In this document: one piece after another, positions 9,060 through 17,811 of the stretch | How the letters are laid out: every line of letters begins with the position of its first letter | Position numbering within the stretch: the first letter of the stretch is position 1 | Source: Candidatus Roizmanbacteria bacterium GW2011_GWC1_37_12 | GTDB taxonomy: Bacteria; Patescibacteriota; Microgenomatia; UBA1406; GWC2-37-13 | DNA: 58,459 nt | NCBI GenBank assembly: GCA_000991135.1 | Contig: LBST01000007.1 | Location: 1 to 58,459 of the forward strand | Direction: 5' to 3' | Notes under the pieces: generated by a model | Databases searched by the model: none | What the model saw: only the letters and a program-made list of their open reading frames with translations | Told to the model about the DNA's origin: nothing | Translations under genes and position numbers: made by a program

Positions 9060-9953
9060 CTAAAAAAGCGAGATGATGACGGCGCCTGTGACAATCAAAA
9101 GTACTGAAACTATTTTATAAGCAAGAGATTTTTCAGTGATTTCTTCTTTGATTAGTTTCGGAAAAAAAATGCTGGCTAAAATCGACAAAATCAAAACAAC
9201 CAGAGGTTGTCCGCCGTTTAAGGCCGATACCAAAGATACAGGACCTGATCCTATTGCTGACATAAATAAATTAATCGCTGTAAAACCAAGCATCCCTCTG
9301 AAAAATATCAAAATCAATTCTTTAAGATTAGTTAGTTTTTCTTTTACTTCTAAAGAAACTCCCTTGTCTTTTAGAAAAATAAAGTAAAAAGGCAAAGTAA
9401 AAAAATAACCAATACTGCCGACTGTCAAAGCGGGTAAGACTACAGTTGCGTGTTTAACAATCGTATTGCCAACCGATGCAAATATCGTAGCTAAAAGGGC
9501 AAAAAAATAAGCGGTATTAAATCCTGATTTGGTTTTTTTAGATTCAATCGAAGAGAAAATTGCCCCGATTACAATCATCCCAACCGCCAGCCATTTCATC
9601 GTTGACAAAGACTCGTCTAAAAAAATCACTGCTAAAACAGAGTTAAAAAGAGGCTGGGTGAAAAAAATTGCGCTTGACCTTGATACTTCTCCACCTGATA
9701 GCGCCTTAAACCAAAAAATCCACATAAAAAAGTAAAAAAAACCTGAGGCGATAGCCCAGAGAAATGAATTACTATAAACGAAAGTTTTCCAAAATACAAA
9801 AAAATAAGCCAGATAAAAAATAAAATAAACAACATTTAAAACAAAGACAAAAGAGTAAACGCTTTTGAATTTTTTACTAACAAAGAACTTATCAAAAAGA
9901 TTGACAAAAGAAAAAACAAATACTGCTAAAAGGCTGTAAAAAATCCACGACAT
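9060..9953 (-). CDS. EamA/DMT-superfamily transporter
   Basis: 297 residues with ten hydrophobic helices in two repeated five-helix halves, as in the 10-TMS drug/metabolite transporter family. The end of each half carries the typical conserved stretch (SAIFFTQPLFNSVLAVIFLDE and ALNGGQPLVVLILSILAS). Substrate unknown. Convergent with the prepilin gene with no gap (9059/9060). A second member of the family lies at 11245-12093, and an MFS protein between them. Confidence 0.8.
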   Translation of the reverse strand: MSWIFYSLLAVFVFSFVNLFDKFFVSKKFKSVYSFVFVLNVVYFIFYLAYFFVFWKTFVYSNSFLWAIASGFFYFFMWIFWFKALSGGEVSRSSAIFFTQPLFNSVLAVIFLDESLSTMKWLAVGMIVIGAIFSSIESKKTKSGFNTAYFFALLATIFASVGNTIVKHATVVLPALTVGSIGYFFTLPFYFIFLKDKGVSLEVKEKLTNLKELILIFFRGMLGFTAINLFMSAIGSGPVSLVSALNGGQPLVVLILSILASIFFPKLIKEEITEKSLAYKIVSVLLIVTGAVIISLF

Positions 9954-9960
9954 ATTTTTA

Positions 9961-10030
9961 TACTAAAACAACTCAGGTTTGTGCATTGTTGTTTCAGTAT
10001 CCATACATGTAAATTGCCAAAGCAATTTAC
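9961..10030. repeat. two hairpin-forming inverted repeats between transporter genes
   Basis: 9961-9998 is an imperfect inverted repeat (TACTAAAACAA ... TTGTTGTTTCAGTA). 10009-10030 is a perfect one: GTAAATTG, a 6-base loop, CAATTTAC. Neither is followed by a T run in the minus (transcribed) direction, so they are more likely RNA stability or processing elements than terminators. Confidence 0.5.
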
Positions 10031-10042
10031 AGTATAAACCCT

Positions 10043-11242
10043 TTACACTGGAAATTTCCTTCTTTCCAAATAGACAAATAAAAAAAGCTGCATGATGCCC
10101 AATATGAGCGGGCTATAGCGCAAAGAAAACAGATCGCCGACTGCCATGGCGATAAAAAGACACAAAAAGCAACCAATAACCCGGCCGATATTTAAAAATA
10201 TTTCGCTGTCAAAAATATAGCCAAATCTCATTTCTTCGTGGCTCAAAGAATCCGTATCGATATTTCTCATAACCAGCGGTGAGAGCGTCAACCAAAGAAA
10301 GTTTATGACCAATCCATTTAACAAAGTAAATAATATTACAGTCAATTTATGAAAAAATAGAGCCAAGAGCAAAGACAAAAATAGGTTCATAATAACGCTG
10401 ATAATAAAATATCGCCTGTGATCATTGATGTTTGATTTCCTGCCGTAATAATAGATAAGAACGCCGGAAAATACTGAAGATAGGGCTGTTAAAGTTCCTA
10501 GTATGCCTTCATTTCCAAGCATGGCTAAAATTAATAAGCTGGGGACAAAAAAAGAAAGCCCCTCAACTAGTCCCAACCCAAGGTGAATCAATCTTTTTTT
10601 CTGCCAGGCTGTCCCCGGCCGGGTGAGAAAAAGTTTATTGATTCTTGGTGTCTGATATTTATTTCTCAAAACTATGAAACCTGACATCGTAATTAAAATA
10701 AAGGCAATAGAAATAAGCACTTGGTAAGACAAACCAAAGACTATCAGCCAGCCGACGGAAAAAGTCACTACAAGGCCGATTAAAGTCGCATAAGAAAAAA
10801 GCAGTCCTAGAAAATAGCTTCGATTTTTCTCGTCCGTTTCTTTTATAGTAAGGTAGTTTCTATTCGCCCAGTAAAAACCAGACCCTATACCAAGCAATGC
10901 ACCCATTATTAAAAAACTTAAAAGGGTGTTATTTCTTAAAAAAACAATTAAAACTATGTTTACCGATATTATCACTGAACCAAAAAAATATAGTTTATTA
11001 ATTTTGTATCTTTTTAAAAAGATCCCGTTTGCAAAAAAAATTAACGGTACCATTATAAACTGTCCCATCCGAAAAAATACCAAGGAAGAAAGATTGTTAT
11101 TATTTCTCCAAATATAGGCGTTGATGAATATGGAGATAATCGGGTATGCCGTCGCATACAAAAAAAATGAAATCAGAAGCTGGCGCATCTTGGCAGGCAA
11201 AGATTGAAAGTGGGTTATTTCTTTTTTAAAAATATTTAGCAT
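10043..11242 (-). CDS. MFS-type transporter
   Basis: 399 residues with about twelve hydrophobic helices arranged as 6+6. The loop between helices 2 and 3 reads FANGIFLKRYKINKLYFFG, the position of the MFS motif A; the central cytoplasmic loop is short and basic (RPGTAWQKKRL). Substrate cannot be predicted. It starts 2 bases after the stop of the upstream DMT transporter, so the two are certainly co-transcribed. Confidence 0.7.
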   Translation of the reverse strand: MLNIFKKEITHFQSLPAKMRQLLISFFLYATAYPIISIFINAYIWRNNNNLSSLVFFRMGQFIMVPLIFFANGIFLKRYKINKLYFFGSVIISVNIVLIVFLRNNTLLSFLIMGALLGIGSGFYWANRNYLTIKETDEKNRSYFLGLLFSYATLIGLVVTFSVGWLIVFGLSYQVLISIAFILITMSGFIVLRNKYQTPRINKLFLTRPGTAWQKKRLIHLGLGLVEGLSFFVPSLLILAMLGNEGILGTLTALSSVFSGVLIYYYGRKSNINDHRRYFIISVIMNLFLSLLLALFFHKLTVILFTLLNGLVINFLWLTLSPLVMRNIDTDSLSHEEMRFGYIFDSEIFLNIGRVIGCFLCLFIAMAVGDLFSLRYSPLILGIMQLFLFVYLERRKFPV

Positions 11243-11244
11243 AT

Positions 11245-12093
11245 TCAGACTAATAAGTAGACGCCAAAAACAGCAATCAATCCAGCGATGAGTTTTCTTA
11301 TTAGATGTTTTCTTTCCTTAAGTAGAATGATCCCGAAAATTACCGTAAACAAAGTTGAAGTCTGAACGATTGGGATAACTCTCGTTGCATCGGCTAAAGA
11401 CAACGCTTTAAGATTTAGAAATAAAGCAATCATATTAAAAAAAGCCAATAGCGTTATCTTCCAAAAAGACAGATTTACTTCTTTTTTAATGTCAGAAAAT
11501 TTTATATAAGGAAAGTAAACAAAAACCATCGGAAGAATCCAGGCCAAGACATTATAAGTCTCAACGTTGAAAAAAAGTGCCCCTTTTTTGTCAAGCGCCC
11601 AGGCAATACCAAGAAAAATGTTAACGATAATTGCCAAAAAAACTCCTTTCCAATTGATTTTGGATACTTTGTCAATACTGACTAAAAACAAAGCGAATAA
11701 AACTAAAATAAATCCAAAAAGCTTATTGGTCGTCAGACTTTCGGCGTATAGAAAAAAAGAAAGAACAACAGCAACGATTAAAGAAACATTGTTGACGACT
11801 GTCATACGAGACGCCTCAAGAGCAGCTGTAGCATAAAATCTCAATCTGTCAAACAAACCATAAAATAACATCGCCACCATCAGATAAAACCAAGGCTGAA
11901 AACCTGTTGGTAAAGAAAATTTTTTGTAACCGCCGCTTACAAAAAAGATTATTAACGCCATTATCGCTGCAATCATATCCATGACAATTGACATGGCGCG
12001 TGGATTTTTGCTTTTTATGGAAACAATGCGAGCAAGGATATTCATCGAGGCAAAACCCAAAGCTGCGCCAAGTGATAAATAAAACCAGGTCAT
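11245..12093 (-). CDS. EamA/DMT-superfamily transporter
   Basis: 282 residues, ten predicted helices in two halves. The C-terminal half has ATRVIPIVQTSTLFTVIFGI and ends with basic KERKHLIRK before the last helix, as is usual for EamA permeases. The start codon lies only seven bases after the 3' end of tRNA-Lys on the same strand, so tRNA and mRNA may share a transcript cut apart by tRNA processing. Confidence 0.8.
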   Translation of the reverse strand: MTWFYLSLGAALGFASMNILARIVSIKSKNPRAMSIVMDMIAAIMALIIFFVSGGYKKFSLPTGFQPWFYLMVAMLFYGLFDRLRFYATAALEASRMTVVNNVSLIVAVVLSFFLYAESLTTNKLFGFILVLFALFLVSIDKVSKINWKGVFLAIIVNIFLGIAWALDKKGALFFNVETYNVLAWILPMVFVYFPYIKFSDIKKEVNLSFWKITLLAFFNMIALFLNLKALSLADATRVIPIVQTSTLFTVIFGIILLKERKHLIRKLIAGLIAVFGVYLLV

Positions 12094-12100
12094 AAAAAAG

Positions 12101-12173
12101 TGAGTCCGTCGGGACTCGAACCCGAAACCAATAGCTTAAAAGGCTACTGCTCTACCAGTTGAGCTACGGACCC
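12101..12173 (-). tRNA. tRNA-Lys(UUU)
   Basis: 73 nt. Acceptor GGGTCCG pairs with CGGACTC (one G-T), D stem GCTC/GAGC, anticodon stem GTAGC/GCTAT with loop CTTTTAA (anticodon TTT), T stem TCGGG/CCCGA, discriminator A. The CCA end is not encoded, so a CCA-adding enzyme is needed. Confidence 0.95.
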
Positions 12174-12204
12174 TAAATCATTATTTTATCAGATTTTTTA
12201 TATT

Positions 12205-12804
12205 TTATAACCCAATATTTTCTGAAGTTTCCTTCATGGAGTTTAGACAGATTTCGACGAATTTTTCGATGGGTAAATTCAGTCCTTCAGGATTAACGCA
12301 CATTTTTATTTCTTCCCTTCTGGTTCCGGCAGCAAATTTAGGTTCTTTTAACAATCTCTTTACTACTGATGAAAGTTTAACGTCTGCTAATTTTCGTGAA
12401 GGGTAAACAAAGGCAACCGCCATGATAAGACCAGTCAAACTATCAGCGCAAAAAATCGACCATTCGGCTTTATTCTGTGGTTTCCGACCCGTTAAGTCCG
12501 GTGCGTGGGCTTTAATGATATTATGAACGGTTTCGGAAATCGTTAATCCGTATTTGGCTAAAGCTTCAAGGGTTTTTTGCGGGTGGGTTGGTTTAAATTC
12601 TCCGGAGAAATCAATATCGTGTAAAAGTCCTGCTAACATCCATTCTTCTTTTTTTGGCTCTAAATCCGTTAATCCGCCATTTGCAATAAAATAATCAAAT
12701 AATCCCCCCATACAAGCTTCAAGCGCAAGCGAGTGATTAAAAATATTTAGTTCCAACTGTTTTTTCAGCGCATCAACATATTTCTGTCGATCTTTGTAAT
12801 CCAT
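12205..12804 (-). CDS. HD-domain hydrolase
   Basis: 199 residues from the ATG at 12804 (MDYKDRQKY). A start at 12855 is possible but would read through a copy of a dispersed palindromic repeat, so the shorter form is preferred. Metal-binding residues of the HD fold are visible: HSLALEACM (first His), LLHDIDF (the HD pair), IIKAHAPD (His) and CADSLTGLI (last Asp). This matches the uncharacterised HDIG-type phosphohydrolases common in bacteria and CPR genomes. It follows leuS on the same strand. Substrate, probably a nucleotide or cyclic nucleotide, is unknown. Confidence 0.8.
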   Translation of the reverse strand: MDYKDRQKYVDALKKQLELNIFNHSLALEACMGGLFDYFIANGGLTDLEPKKEEWMLAGLLHDIDFSGEFKPTHPQKTLEALAKYGLTISETVHNIIKAHAPDLTGRKPQNKAEWSIFCADSLTGLIMAVAFVYPSRKLADVKLSSVVKRLLKEPKFAAGTRREEIKMCVNPEGLNLPIEKFVEICLNSMKETSENIGL

Positions 12805-12819
12805 ATTCTTTATCAAGCC

Positions 12820-12848
12820 TTTCGCAACCTCGGAGGTTGCCGATCGGC
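12820..12848. repeat. 29-nt palindrome-containing dispersed repeat, copy 1
   Basis: Contains GCAACCTC-G-GAGGTTGC followed by CGATCGGC. An identical 29-nt copy in opposite orientation lies at 31272-31300 in the aromatic operon leader. Here it sits between leuS and the HD-domain gene. Confidence 0.85.
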
Positions 12849-12861
12849 CTGTCATAATAGT

Positions 12862-15321
12862 TTAATTAGTAACAAAATTCAGGATTTTTCCTGGAACATA
12901 AATGACTTTATATTTTTTCCCATCCAAATATTTTTTCACTTTTTCATCTTTTAATGCTTTACTAATAACATTATCTTTTCCTATTTCTAGCCTCGTCACC
13001 CGTAGGGTGGAGCGAAGTCTGCCGTTGACTTGAACAGGAATAATGACTTCTTCTTCAACTAAATCCCCTTCTACTTTTGGCCAAATTGAGAGATGAATTG
13101 ATTTTTTTTCTTTAAAAATAGACTGCCAGATCTCTTCTGTCAAAAACGGTGCGAATGGGGATAAAACCTGCAAGAATTTCTTGGCGTTTTCCTTCGATAA
13201 TCCCGCTGGATTGCGTTCCCAATCATTCAAAAATTCCATCATCGCGGCAATTGCTGTATTCATTTTAATGTTTTCAATGTCTTCTGTAACTTTTCTAATG
13301 GTCTTTTGTAATTTGATCACTAAATGTTTATTTTCCACAAAAGATCGAGTAGTTTTTTCATTTATAAAATTTTGAAAAATCTCCCAGACTCGTGTTAAAA
13401 AACGATTAACTCCAGCGATAGTTTGGTCAGACCAAGGGCCAGTCCCTTCATACGGCATCATAAAACAAAGATAAAGTCGAACCGTATCAGAGCCGTATTC
13501 GGCAACAACATTATCCGGATTGATGACATTGCCCTTTGACTTACTCATTTTATTTCCGTCTGGACCAAGAACTATCCCGTGTTGGATTCGTTTTAAAGCA
13601 AATTCATCATGATCAACCATTCCCCAATTCTTAAACGTTTTTGTGAAGAAGCGAGCATACAAAGTATGACCTAAAGTGTGCTCTGCTCCTCCAAAATAAA
13701 TATCTACGGGCGTTAGTTTTTTAGCTCGACCGATATCAAATGGCCCATTTTTATGATGAGGATTTAAATATCTAAGCCAGTACCAAGCCGAGTCAAAAAA
13801 AGTATCGAGAGTTTCCGCATCTCTTTTGGCAGGTATTCCACATTTAGGACATCTAACATTCAACCATTTTTCATTAGTAGCTAAAGGCGGTTTACCATGC
13901 GGGGTAAAATCAACTTCGTACGGTAATTCTATTGGGAGATTTTTTTCTGGAACAGGAACAATGCCATCATCGGGACAATGAATCATTGGCACGGGTGTCC
14001 CCCAATATCGCTGACGAGAAATAGACCAGTCGCGCAGATGATAAGTAACAGTTCTTTTGCCCCAGCCTTTTTCAACCATGTAATTCATAATTTTTTTCGT
14101 AGCTTCAAGAATATCTATTCCATCCAAAAAACCGGAATTAATCATTTTTCCTTCTTTTTCCTGGACTTGTTCTTTTTTTGTAATAGCCGAAGTATTTCCA
14201 TCCTTTCCAACAACGACTCTAATTATTTCTATCCCAAATTCTTTCGCGAATTCGAAGTCGCGAATGTCGTGGCCGGGCACACCAACCACTGCCCCGGTGC
14301 CAAATCCGATTAGTACAAAATCAGAAATCCAAACCGGCATCCTTCTGTCATTCAAATCATTTATGGCATAAAATCCGCTGAAAACTCCTGTCTTTTTTTT
14401 GGTTTCCGCCATACGGTCTAACTCTGATTTTGCTTTTGCCGCTTCAACGTATTTTTTAATAGCAGAAACGTTTGTTTCTTTGGATTTAATTTCGCCCTTT
14501 AAAATTTTCTGGATAAATTCGTGCTCTGGAGCCAAAACGATGAATGTTGCGCCGAAATTTGTATCCGGACGGGTCGTAAAACATTCTATTTCATACTTTA
14601 TACTAGATACTTTATACTTTATGTTGATTCCTTCCTTCTTTCCTATCCAGTTATTTTGTCCCGCCTGCACCTGTTTAGGCCAATCCACGCTGTTCGAATT
14701 TTCATCCCAAATCAATCTATCCGCATAAGCGGTGATTTTCAAAAACCATTGTTCGACTTCTTTTTGGACTACGGTTTCGCCACAACGCCAACACTTACCG
14801 TTCTCTATATTTTCATTGGCTAAGACGGTTTGGTCACGTTCGCACCAATTAGATAAAGCTTTACCGCGAAAAGCCAAGCCTTTTTCATACATTTTTAGAA
14901 ATATCCATTGATTCCAACGATAATATTCCGGCAAACAGGTAATCGTCATCCAATCCCAATCTATCATCGTTCCCATTTGTTGAAACTGTTTTGTCATTGT
15001 TTCGATATTTTTCATCGTCCAATCTTTCGGATGAATCTTTCTTTTAATAGCAGCGTTTTCCGCAGGTAAACCAAAAGCATCATAACCCATTGGAAAAAAA
15101 ACATTATAGCCATTCATTTTCTTAAATCTGGAAAGAACATCAGGGTGAGTAAAAGTAAACCAATGACCAATATGAAGATCTCCAGATGTATATGGCAACT
15201 CGACTAAAATATAGTATTTCTTTTTATTCGAATCAGGGTTAAAGACATTTATTTTGTCTTTTTTCCATTGCTCTTGCCATTTTTTTTCGAATTGTTGTGG
15301 TTGATAAGGTGTGTTTTTCAT
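12862..15321 (-). CDS. leuS: leucyl-tRNA synthetase
   Basis: 819 residues, the usual bacterial LeuRS length. Class I signature HIGH at 50-53 and KMSKS at 591-595 (GNKMSKSKGNVINPD). The CP1 editing domain is present (CFTTRPDTNFGATFIVLAPEH and VVGVPGHDIRDFEFA with the conserved Asp). Zn-ribbon-like Cys pairs are seen in GKCWRCGE and VRCPKCGIPAKRD. It charges tRNA-Leu and removes misacylated norvaline/isoleucine. The upstream DUF1599 gene overlaps its start by ATGA. Bacterial in type, in contrast to the archaeal-type TyrRS in this window. Confidence 0.97.
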   Translation of the reverse strand: MKNTPYQPQQFEKKWQEQWKKDKINVFNPDSNKKKYYILVELPYTSGDLHIGHWFTFTHPDVLSRFKKMNGYNVFFPMGYDAFGLPAENAAIKRKIHPKDWTMKNIETMTKQFQQMGTMIDWDWMTITCLPEYYRWNQWIFLKMYEKGLAFRGKALSNWCERDQTVLANENIENGKCWRCGETVVQKEVEQWFLKITAYADRLIWDENSNSVDWPKQVQAGQNNWIGKKEGINIKYKVSSIKYEIECFTTRPDTNFGATFIVLAPEHEFIQKILKGEIKSKETNVSAIKKYVEAAKAKSELDRMAETKKKTGVFSGFYAINDLNDRRMPVWISDFVLIGFGTGAVVGVPGHDIRDFEFAKEFGIEIIRVVVGKDGNTSAITKKEQVQEKEGKMINSGFLDGIDILEATKKIMNYMVEKGWGKRTVTYHLRDWSISRQRYWGTPVPMIHCPDDGIVPVPEKNLPIELPYEVDFTPHGKPPLATNEKWLNVRCPKCGIPAKRDAETLDTFFDSAWYWLRYLNPHHKNGPFDIGRAKKLTPVDIYFGGAEHTLGHTLYARFFTKTFKNWGMVDHDEFALKRIQHGIVLGPDGNKMSKSKGNVINPDNVVAEYGSDTVRLYLCFMMPYEGTGPWSDQTIAGVNRFLTRVWEIFQNFINEKTTRSFVENKHLVIKLQKTIRKVTEDIENIKMNTAIAAMMEFLNDWERNPAGLSKENAKKFLQVLSPFAPFLTEEIWQSIFKEKKSIHLSIWPKVEGDLVEEEVIIPVQVNGRLRSTLRVTRLEIGKDNVISKALKDEKVKKYLDGKKYKVIYVPGKILNFVTN

Positions 15322-15608
15322 TTTTTCACATTAAGCTTCTGAAACCACCCCCTTTTAAGAAGGACGGCGATGACCGCGTAGACGGCGATATCGATCCAGG
15401 AGTCTTCGACTGACTCGTTTGAAGGTTTATTTCCGCTCATAAGTAAGTGTTTTATTCTATTGAATTTTTCGGAAATCCGAAAAGCTATCCCCAACTCACC
15501 CATATCCAAAATGTTATCTTTTCCATAGTCTTTGTGTTTTTTCAAAAACATCTCTAAAGCTCTTTTAGTAATCATCTCAAAAGCCTCGTCTAAGAATTTT
15601 GGTTTCAT
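15318..15608 (-). CDS. DUF1599 / nucleotide-modification-associated domain 1 protein
   Basis: 96 residues. The core HKDYGKDNILDMGELGIAFRISEKFNRIKHLL and later EDSWIDIAVYAVIAVLLKRG match the DUF1599 pattern (Y-G-x-x-N-I, G-E-x-G-x-x-x-R, K-x-x-R, then D-x-x-x-Y). Members are often phage-associated and linked to nucleotide modification, but biochemical function is not established. The stop overlaps the leuS start as ATGA, so the two are translated together. Confidence 0.75.
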   Translation of the reverse strand: MKPKFLDEAFEMITKRALEMFLKKHKDYGKDNILDMGELGIAFRISEKFNRIKHLLMSGNKPSNESVEDSWIDIAVYAVIAVLLKRGWFQKLNVKK

Positions 15609-15662
15609 ATCTTTAATATTGTAAACAAATCAATTAAAATTGACAAGGAGATAAAAAATCCC

Positions 15663-16091
15663 ATGTACCACTCGGAGGCGATACATCGACTTGGAAAAAA
15701 ATACCATTTTGATTTGCAAAGAAGAAGAAGAAGAAGAAGTATAATTCAGAAAAATATGGCAGCAAGAGCGCCTGAAAACACATTGGGATTAGTCACCAGC
15801 AATCAAGCAGTAATTGAAGTTTTTCTAAGAAAATATGAAGTTGGTCAAGAAGTTCCACCTTCTGATTTCGAGACAGATAGAAATAGATTTTATCAAAATG
15901 TTTGTGTTGGACTACTTTGTCCTGCGTTAAAAAATAAGACATGTTTCGGACCTCGACGAGGGGTCGAAATTCATGATGCCAAAAAAGGTACTATTATACT
16001 TGCTCAAGCAGAACTAAACACACCCACTCCTATAACAGCAGACACTATTGATTCTCTTAAATGTAATCCCGAAGTAACTAATCTTATTTAA
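15663..16091 (+). CDS. hypothetical protein
   Basis: 142 residues from ATG 15663, preceded by AAGGAG at 15645-15650 (spacing a little long). A second possible start is Met32 at 15756. Residues 20-25 are an arginine run coded by repeated GAA/AGA triplets. No TM helix or known motif; three Cys in CVGLLCPALKNKTC. Convergent with and overlapping the fusion gene by 4 bases. I do not recognise a family; the coding status is probable rather than certain. Confidence 0.4.
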   Translation: MYHSEAIHRLGKKYHFDLQRRRRRRSIIQKNMAARAPENTLGLVTSNQAVIEVFLRKYEVGQEVPPSDFETDRNRFYQNVCVGLLCPALKNKTCFGPRRGVEIHDAKKGTIILAQAELNTPTPITADTIDSLKCNPEVTNLI

Positions 16092-17665
16092 TTAAACTTT
16101 CTAATAATTTTCCTAACTTTTTCTTTCATTTCCTCTGTCACTTCAACCGCCACTATTCCTAACTGCCAGTGGCCGTACAAAACCAAACTTCCCAACGGAG
16201 CAAATAATATGGCCGGCAAGGTCAGAAGATCTTCTTCGCCCTCAACAATTAACCACGAATTATAGGGACTATCCCTACTAGGGACAGTCCCTTTTATGAT
16301 TGTCCTTAGTTTTTCTGCGGTTTTGAGGTTGATTGTGCCCGGCTTGTTTTTTAAGGACAGAACCTTTTGGGATAGACTTTTAAAAGGTTCTGTCCTTTTA
16401 AGTGGTGTCCTTCTAGATCGAAAATCAATCACTTTTACATCAGGATCTATTTTATTTCTCAAAAGCGAATCAACAATGATATCTCCTACGGCAATTATTA
16501 TCGTTGGTTTTTTGGGCGATTCAAGAATCGCCCCTACAATTTCTTTGGTATTTTTGTAAACTTTTCCGAGAGGTTTTCGTAATTCTTCCCTCATTGCTTC
16601 GGGTAAAATTAATTCTGTTTTGCGGATTCTGGACAAGCTTGCTTGCGCAAGCAAGCCAGAATGACGTTTATTCCGCTTATGATTTAACTCATAACGCCTA
16701 CCGTTTCTGTCAATTTCGCCAGCCCTGATTCTTTCCGAAGATAATAATTCTCCATCCTCTGCCAAAACGTCTTTAACAATAACTATTCTTAATCTAGTTA
16801 ATTTATTTTTTTCCCGTAGATCATTTATCTTCAAGGCATTCGGATATGTCAGACGGGAAACAATAATCGCGTCGATGTTTTTATTTTTATCAGCTCCGCC
16901 GGTAAACTCGGAAAAAGAACAAGTTTTAACACGATCGTGGGAAAACTTGTCGTAAACATAAGCCAAAACGTTTTTCTTTCTTACAGCGTAAGATTCGATT
17001 GTTTTACTTAGTAATTTATCTTTATAAAGCTCTTCTGTAGCAATTCCTATGGTGACTTTTTTTCCATATTTAAGAGCTACTTTTATTAATTCTTCATGTC
17101 CTTTATGGAAACGATCGAATGTTCCGCCAAGGACTATATAATTGAAACTGGTGACTGGTTGTTGGTGACTCGTGACTAGTTTAGAAATTAGAAATTCGAA
17201 ATTAGAAATTAAATAATCAGGAATTCTCTCTTGCCAATTCTTGCCTTGCCTGACTAATCTCCTAATCCTCCATCCCTCGTAAAGCTCGCGTTTATAATAT
17301 GGAAAACGTTTGACAGTATAACCAGATTGTTCCATAATTTTATTCGTCCAATCATTATTACTTACAGCAATATTAAATTTACCTACCTGTTCCTCAACGT
17401 TCTTCAGCCATTTCTCGTCGTCAAAAAAGTCCTCTAGAGGAACAATCTTTATCACTCTATCTTTTAAACTTTCAAACTCTATGATCTTTTCCAACATCCT
17501 TTTTCTTTCTTCGTAACTTAAAGGGTTGTTTTCATCAAAAATACTCGCGCTCCCTACCCCGACTACTATCTGATCAGCAATTTTCAAAGCATTTTTCAGC
17601 AAATAAAGATGCCCAAAATGGAAGGGTTGGAAACGGCCGATGAGTAAAGCAATACGATATTTCAT
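16088..17665 (-). CDS. NadM - CoaD - GTP-dependent dephospho-CoA kinase fusion (archaeal-type)
   Basis: 525 residues in three domains. 1-148: NMN adenylyltransferase of archaeal NadM type (GRFQPFHFGH at 10-19; EGWRIRRLVRQGKNWQERIP at 130-149). 177-325: archaeal-type phosphopantetheine adenylyltransferase (GGTFDRFHKGH at 180-190; SSERIRAGEIDRNG at 309-322). 355-525: DUF359, the archaeal GTP-dependent dephospho-CoA kinase (VGDIIVDSLL at 393-402, then VEGEEDLLTLPAI at 474-486). Together they would make NAD and carry out the last two steps of CoA synthesis. Linkers (149-175, 330-352) are repeat-derived, and further palindromes lie within the kinase domain. nadE is divergent next door. The triple fusion is seen directly; activities are inferred from families. 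Confidence 0.88.
   Translation of the reverse strand: MKYRIALLIGRFQPFHFGHLYLLKNALKIADQIVVGVGSASIFDENNPLSYEERKRMLEKIIEFESLKDRVIKIVPLEDFFDDEKWLKNVEEQVGKFNIAVSNNDWTNKIMEQSGYTVKRFPYYKRELYEGWRIRRLVRQGKNWQERIPDYLISNFEFLISKLVTSHQQPVTSFNYIVLGGTFDRFHKGHEELIKVALKYGKKVTIGIATEELYKDKLLSKTIESYAVRKKNVLAYVYDKFSHDRVKTCSFSEFTGGADKNKNIDAIIVSRLTYPNALKINDLREKNKLTRLRIVIVKDVLAEDGELLSSERIRAGEIDRNGRRYELNHKRNKRHSGLLAQASLSRIRKTELILPEAMREELRKPLGKVYKNTKEIVGAILESPKKPTIIIAVGDIIVDSLLRNKIDPDVKVIDFRSRRTPLKRTEPFKSLSQKVLSLKNKPGTINLKTAEKLRTIIKGTVPSRDSPYNSWLIVEGEEDLLTLPAILFAPLGSLVLYGHWQLGIVAVEVTEEMKEKVRKIIRKFN
16264..16292. repeat. palindromic element inside DPCK domain
   Basis: Inverted repeat AGGGACT ... AGTCCCT, in frame, encoding part of GTVPSRDSPYNS in the fusion protein between two conserved kinase motifs. 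Confidence 0.65.
16353..16401. repeat. palindromic element inside DPCK domain
   Basis: Inverted repeat with arms AAGGACAGAACCTTTT and AAAAGGTTCTGTCCTTTT around a short loop. In frame; encodes residues about 422-437 (LKRTEPFKSLSQKVLS). Confidence 0.75.
16514..16537. repeat. GTAGGG-family palindrome inside DPCK domain
   Basis: GGGCGATTC-AAG-AATCGCCC plus CTAC. Same family as the palindrome at 55331-55360. In frame, coding for V-G-A-I-L-E-S-P. Confidence 0.7.
16624..16665. repeat. ATTCTGG-family palindromic repeat in the CoaD-DPCK linker
   Basis: GGATTCTGG ... CCAGAATGAC around a second inner palindrome GCTTGCGCAAGC. In frame, encoding roughly residues 334-347 between the CoaD and kinase domains. 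Related copies: 27967, 40223, 40252, 53771, 53810, 55629, 55673. Confidence 0.85.
17147..17214. repeat. GGTGACT / TTAGAAA low-complexity repeat in NadM-CoaD linker
   Basis: Two repeat types in a row: TGGTGACTGGTTGTTGGTGACT and alternating TTAGAAATTAGAAATTCGAA. In frame, coding for the linker ISNFEFLISKLVTSHQQPVT. The same peptide LVTSHQQPVT recurs in the surface protein at 46315. Confidence 0.8.
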
Positions 17666-17811
17666 GAATAATTGACCTAATTAACCTAATTTCTAATTGA
17701 TCTAAATAATTCCCAAGTCCCAAATTGGAAAAATTGGTTATTGGATATTTTTAGGTCAATTAGATTAATTAGAAATTAGAAATTTTCTGACTTTAATAGT
17801 ATACTATATCT
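17666..17811. repeat. divergent intergenic region made of an AT-rich inverted repeat
   Basis: The spacer between the fusion gene and nadE contains TTGACCTAATTAACC and TTTCTAATTGATC on one side, mirrored by GGTCAATTAGATTAATTAG and AAATTAGAAATT on the other. TATACT at about 17801 could be the -10 for nadE. No gene seen. Confidence 0.5.

Noticed and set aside
12805-12855. N-terminal extension of the HD-domain protein from an ATG at 12855
   Set aside because: It would translate the dispersed 29-nt repeat, and the HD family begins near the ATG at 12804.
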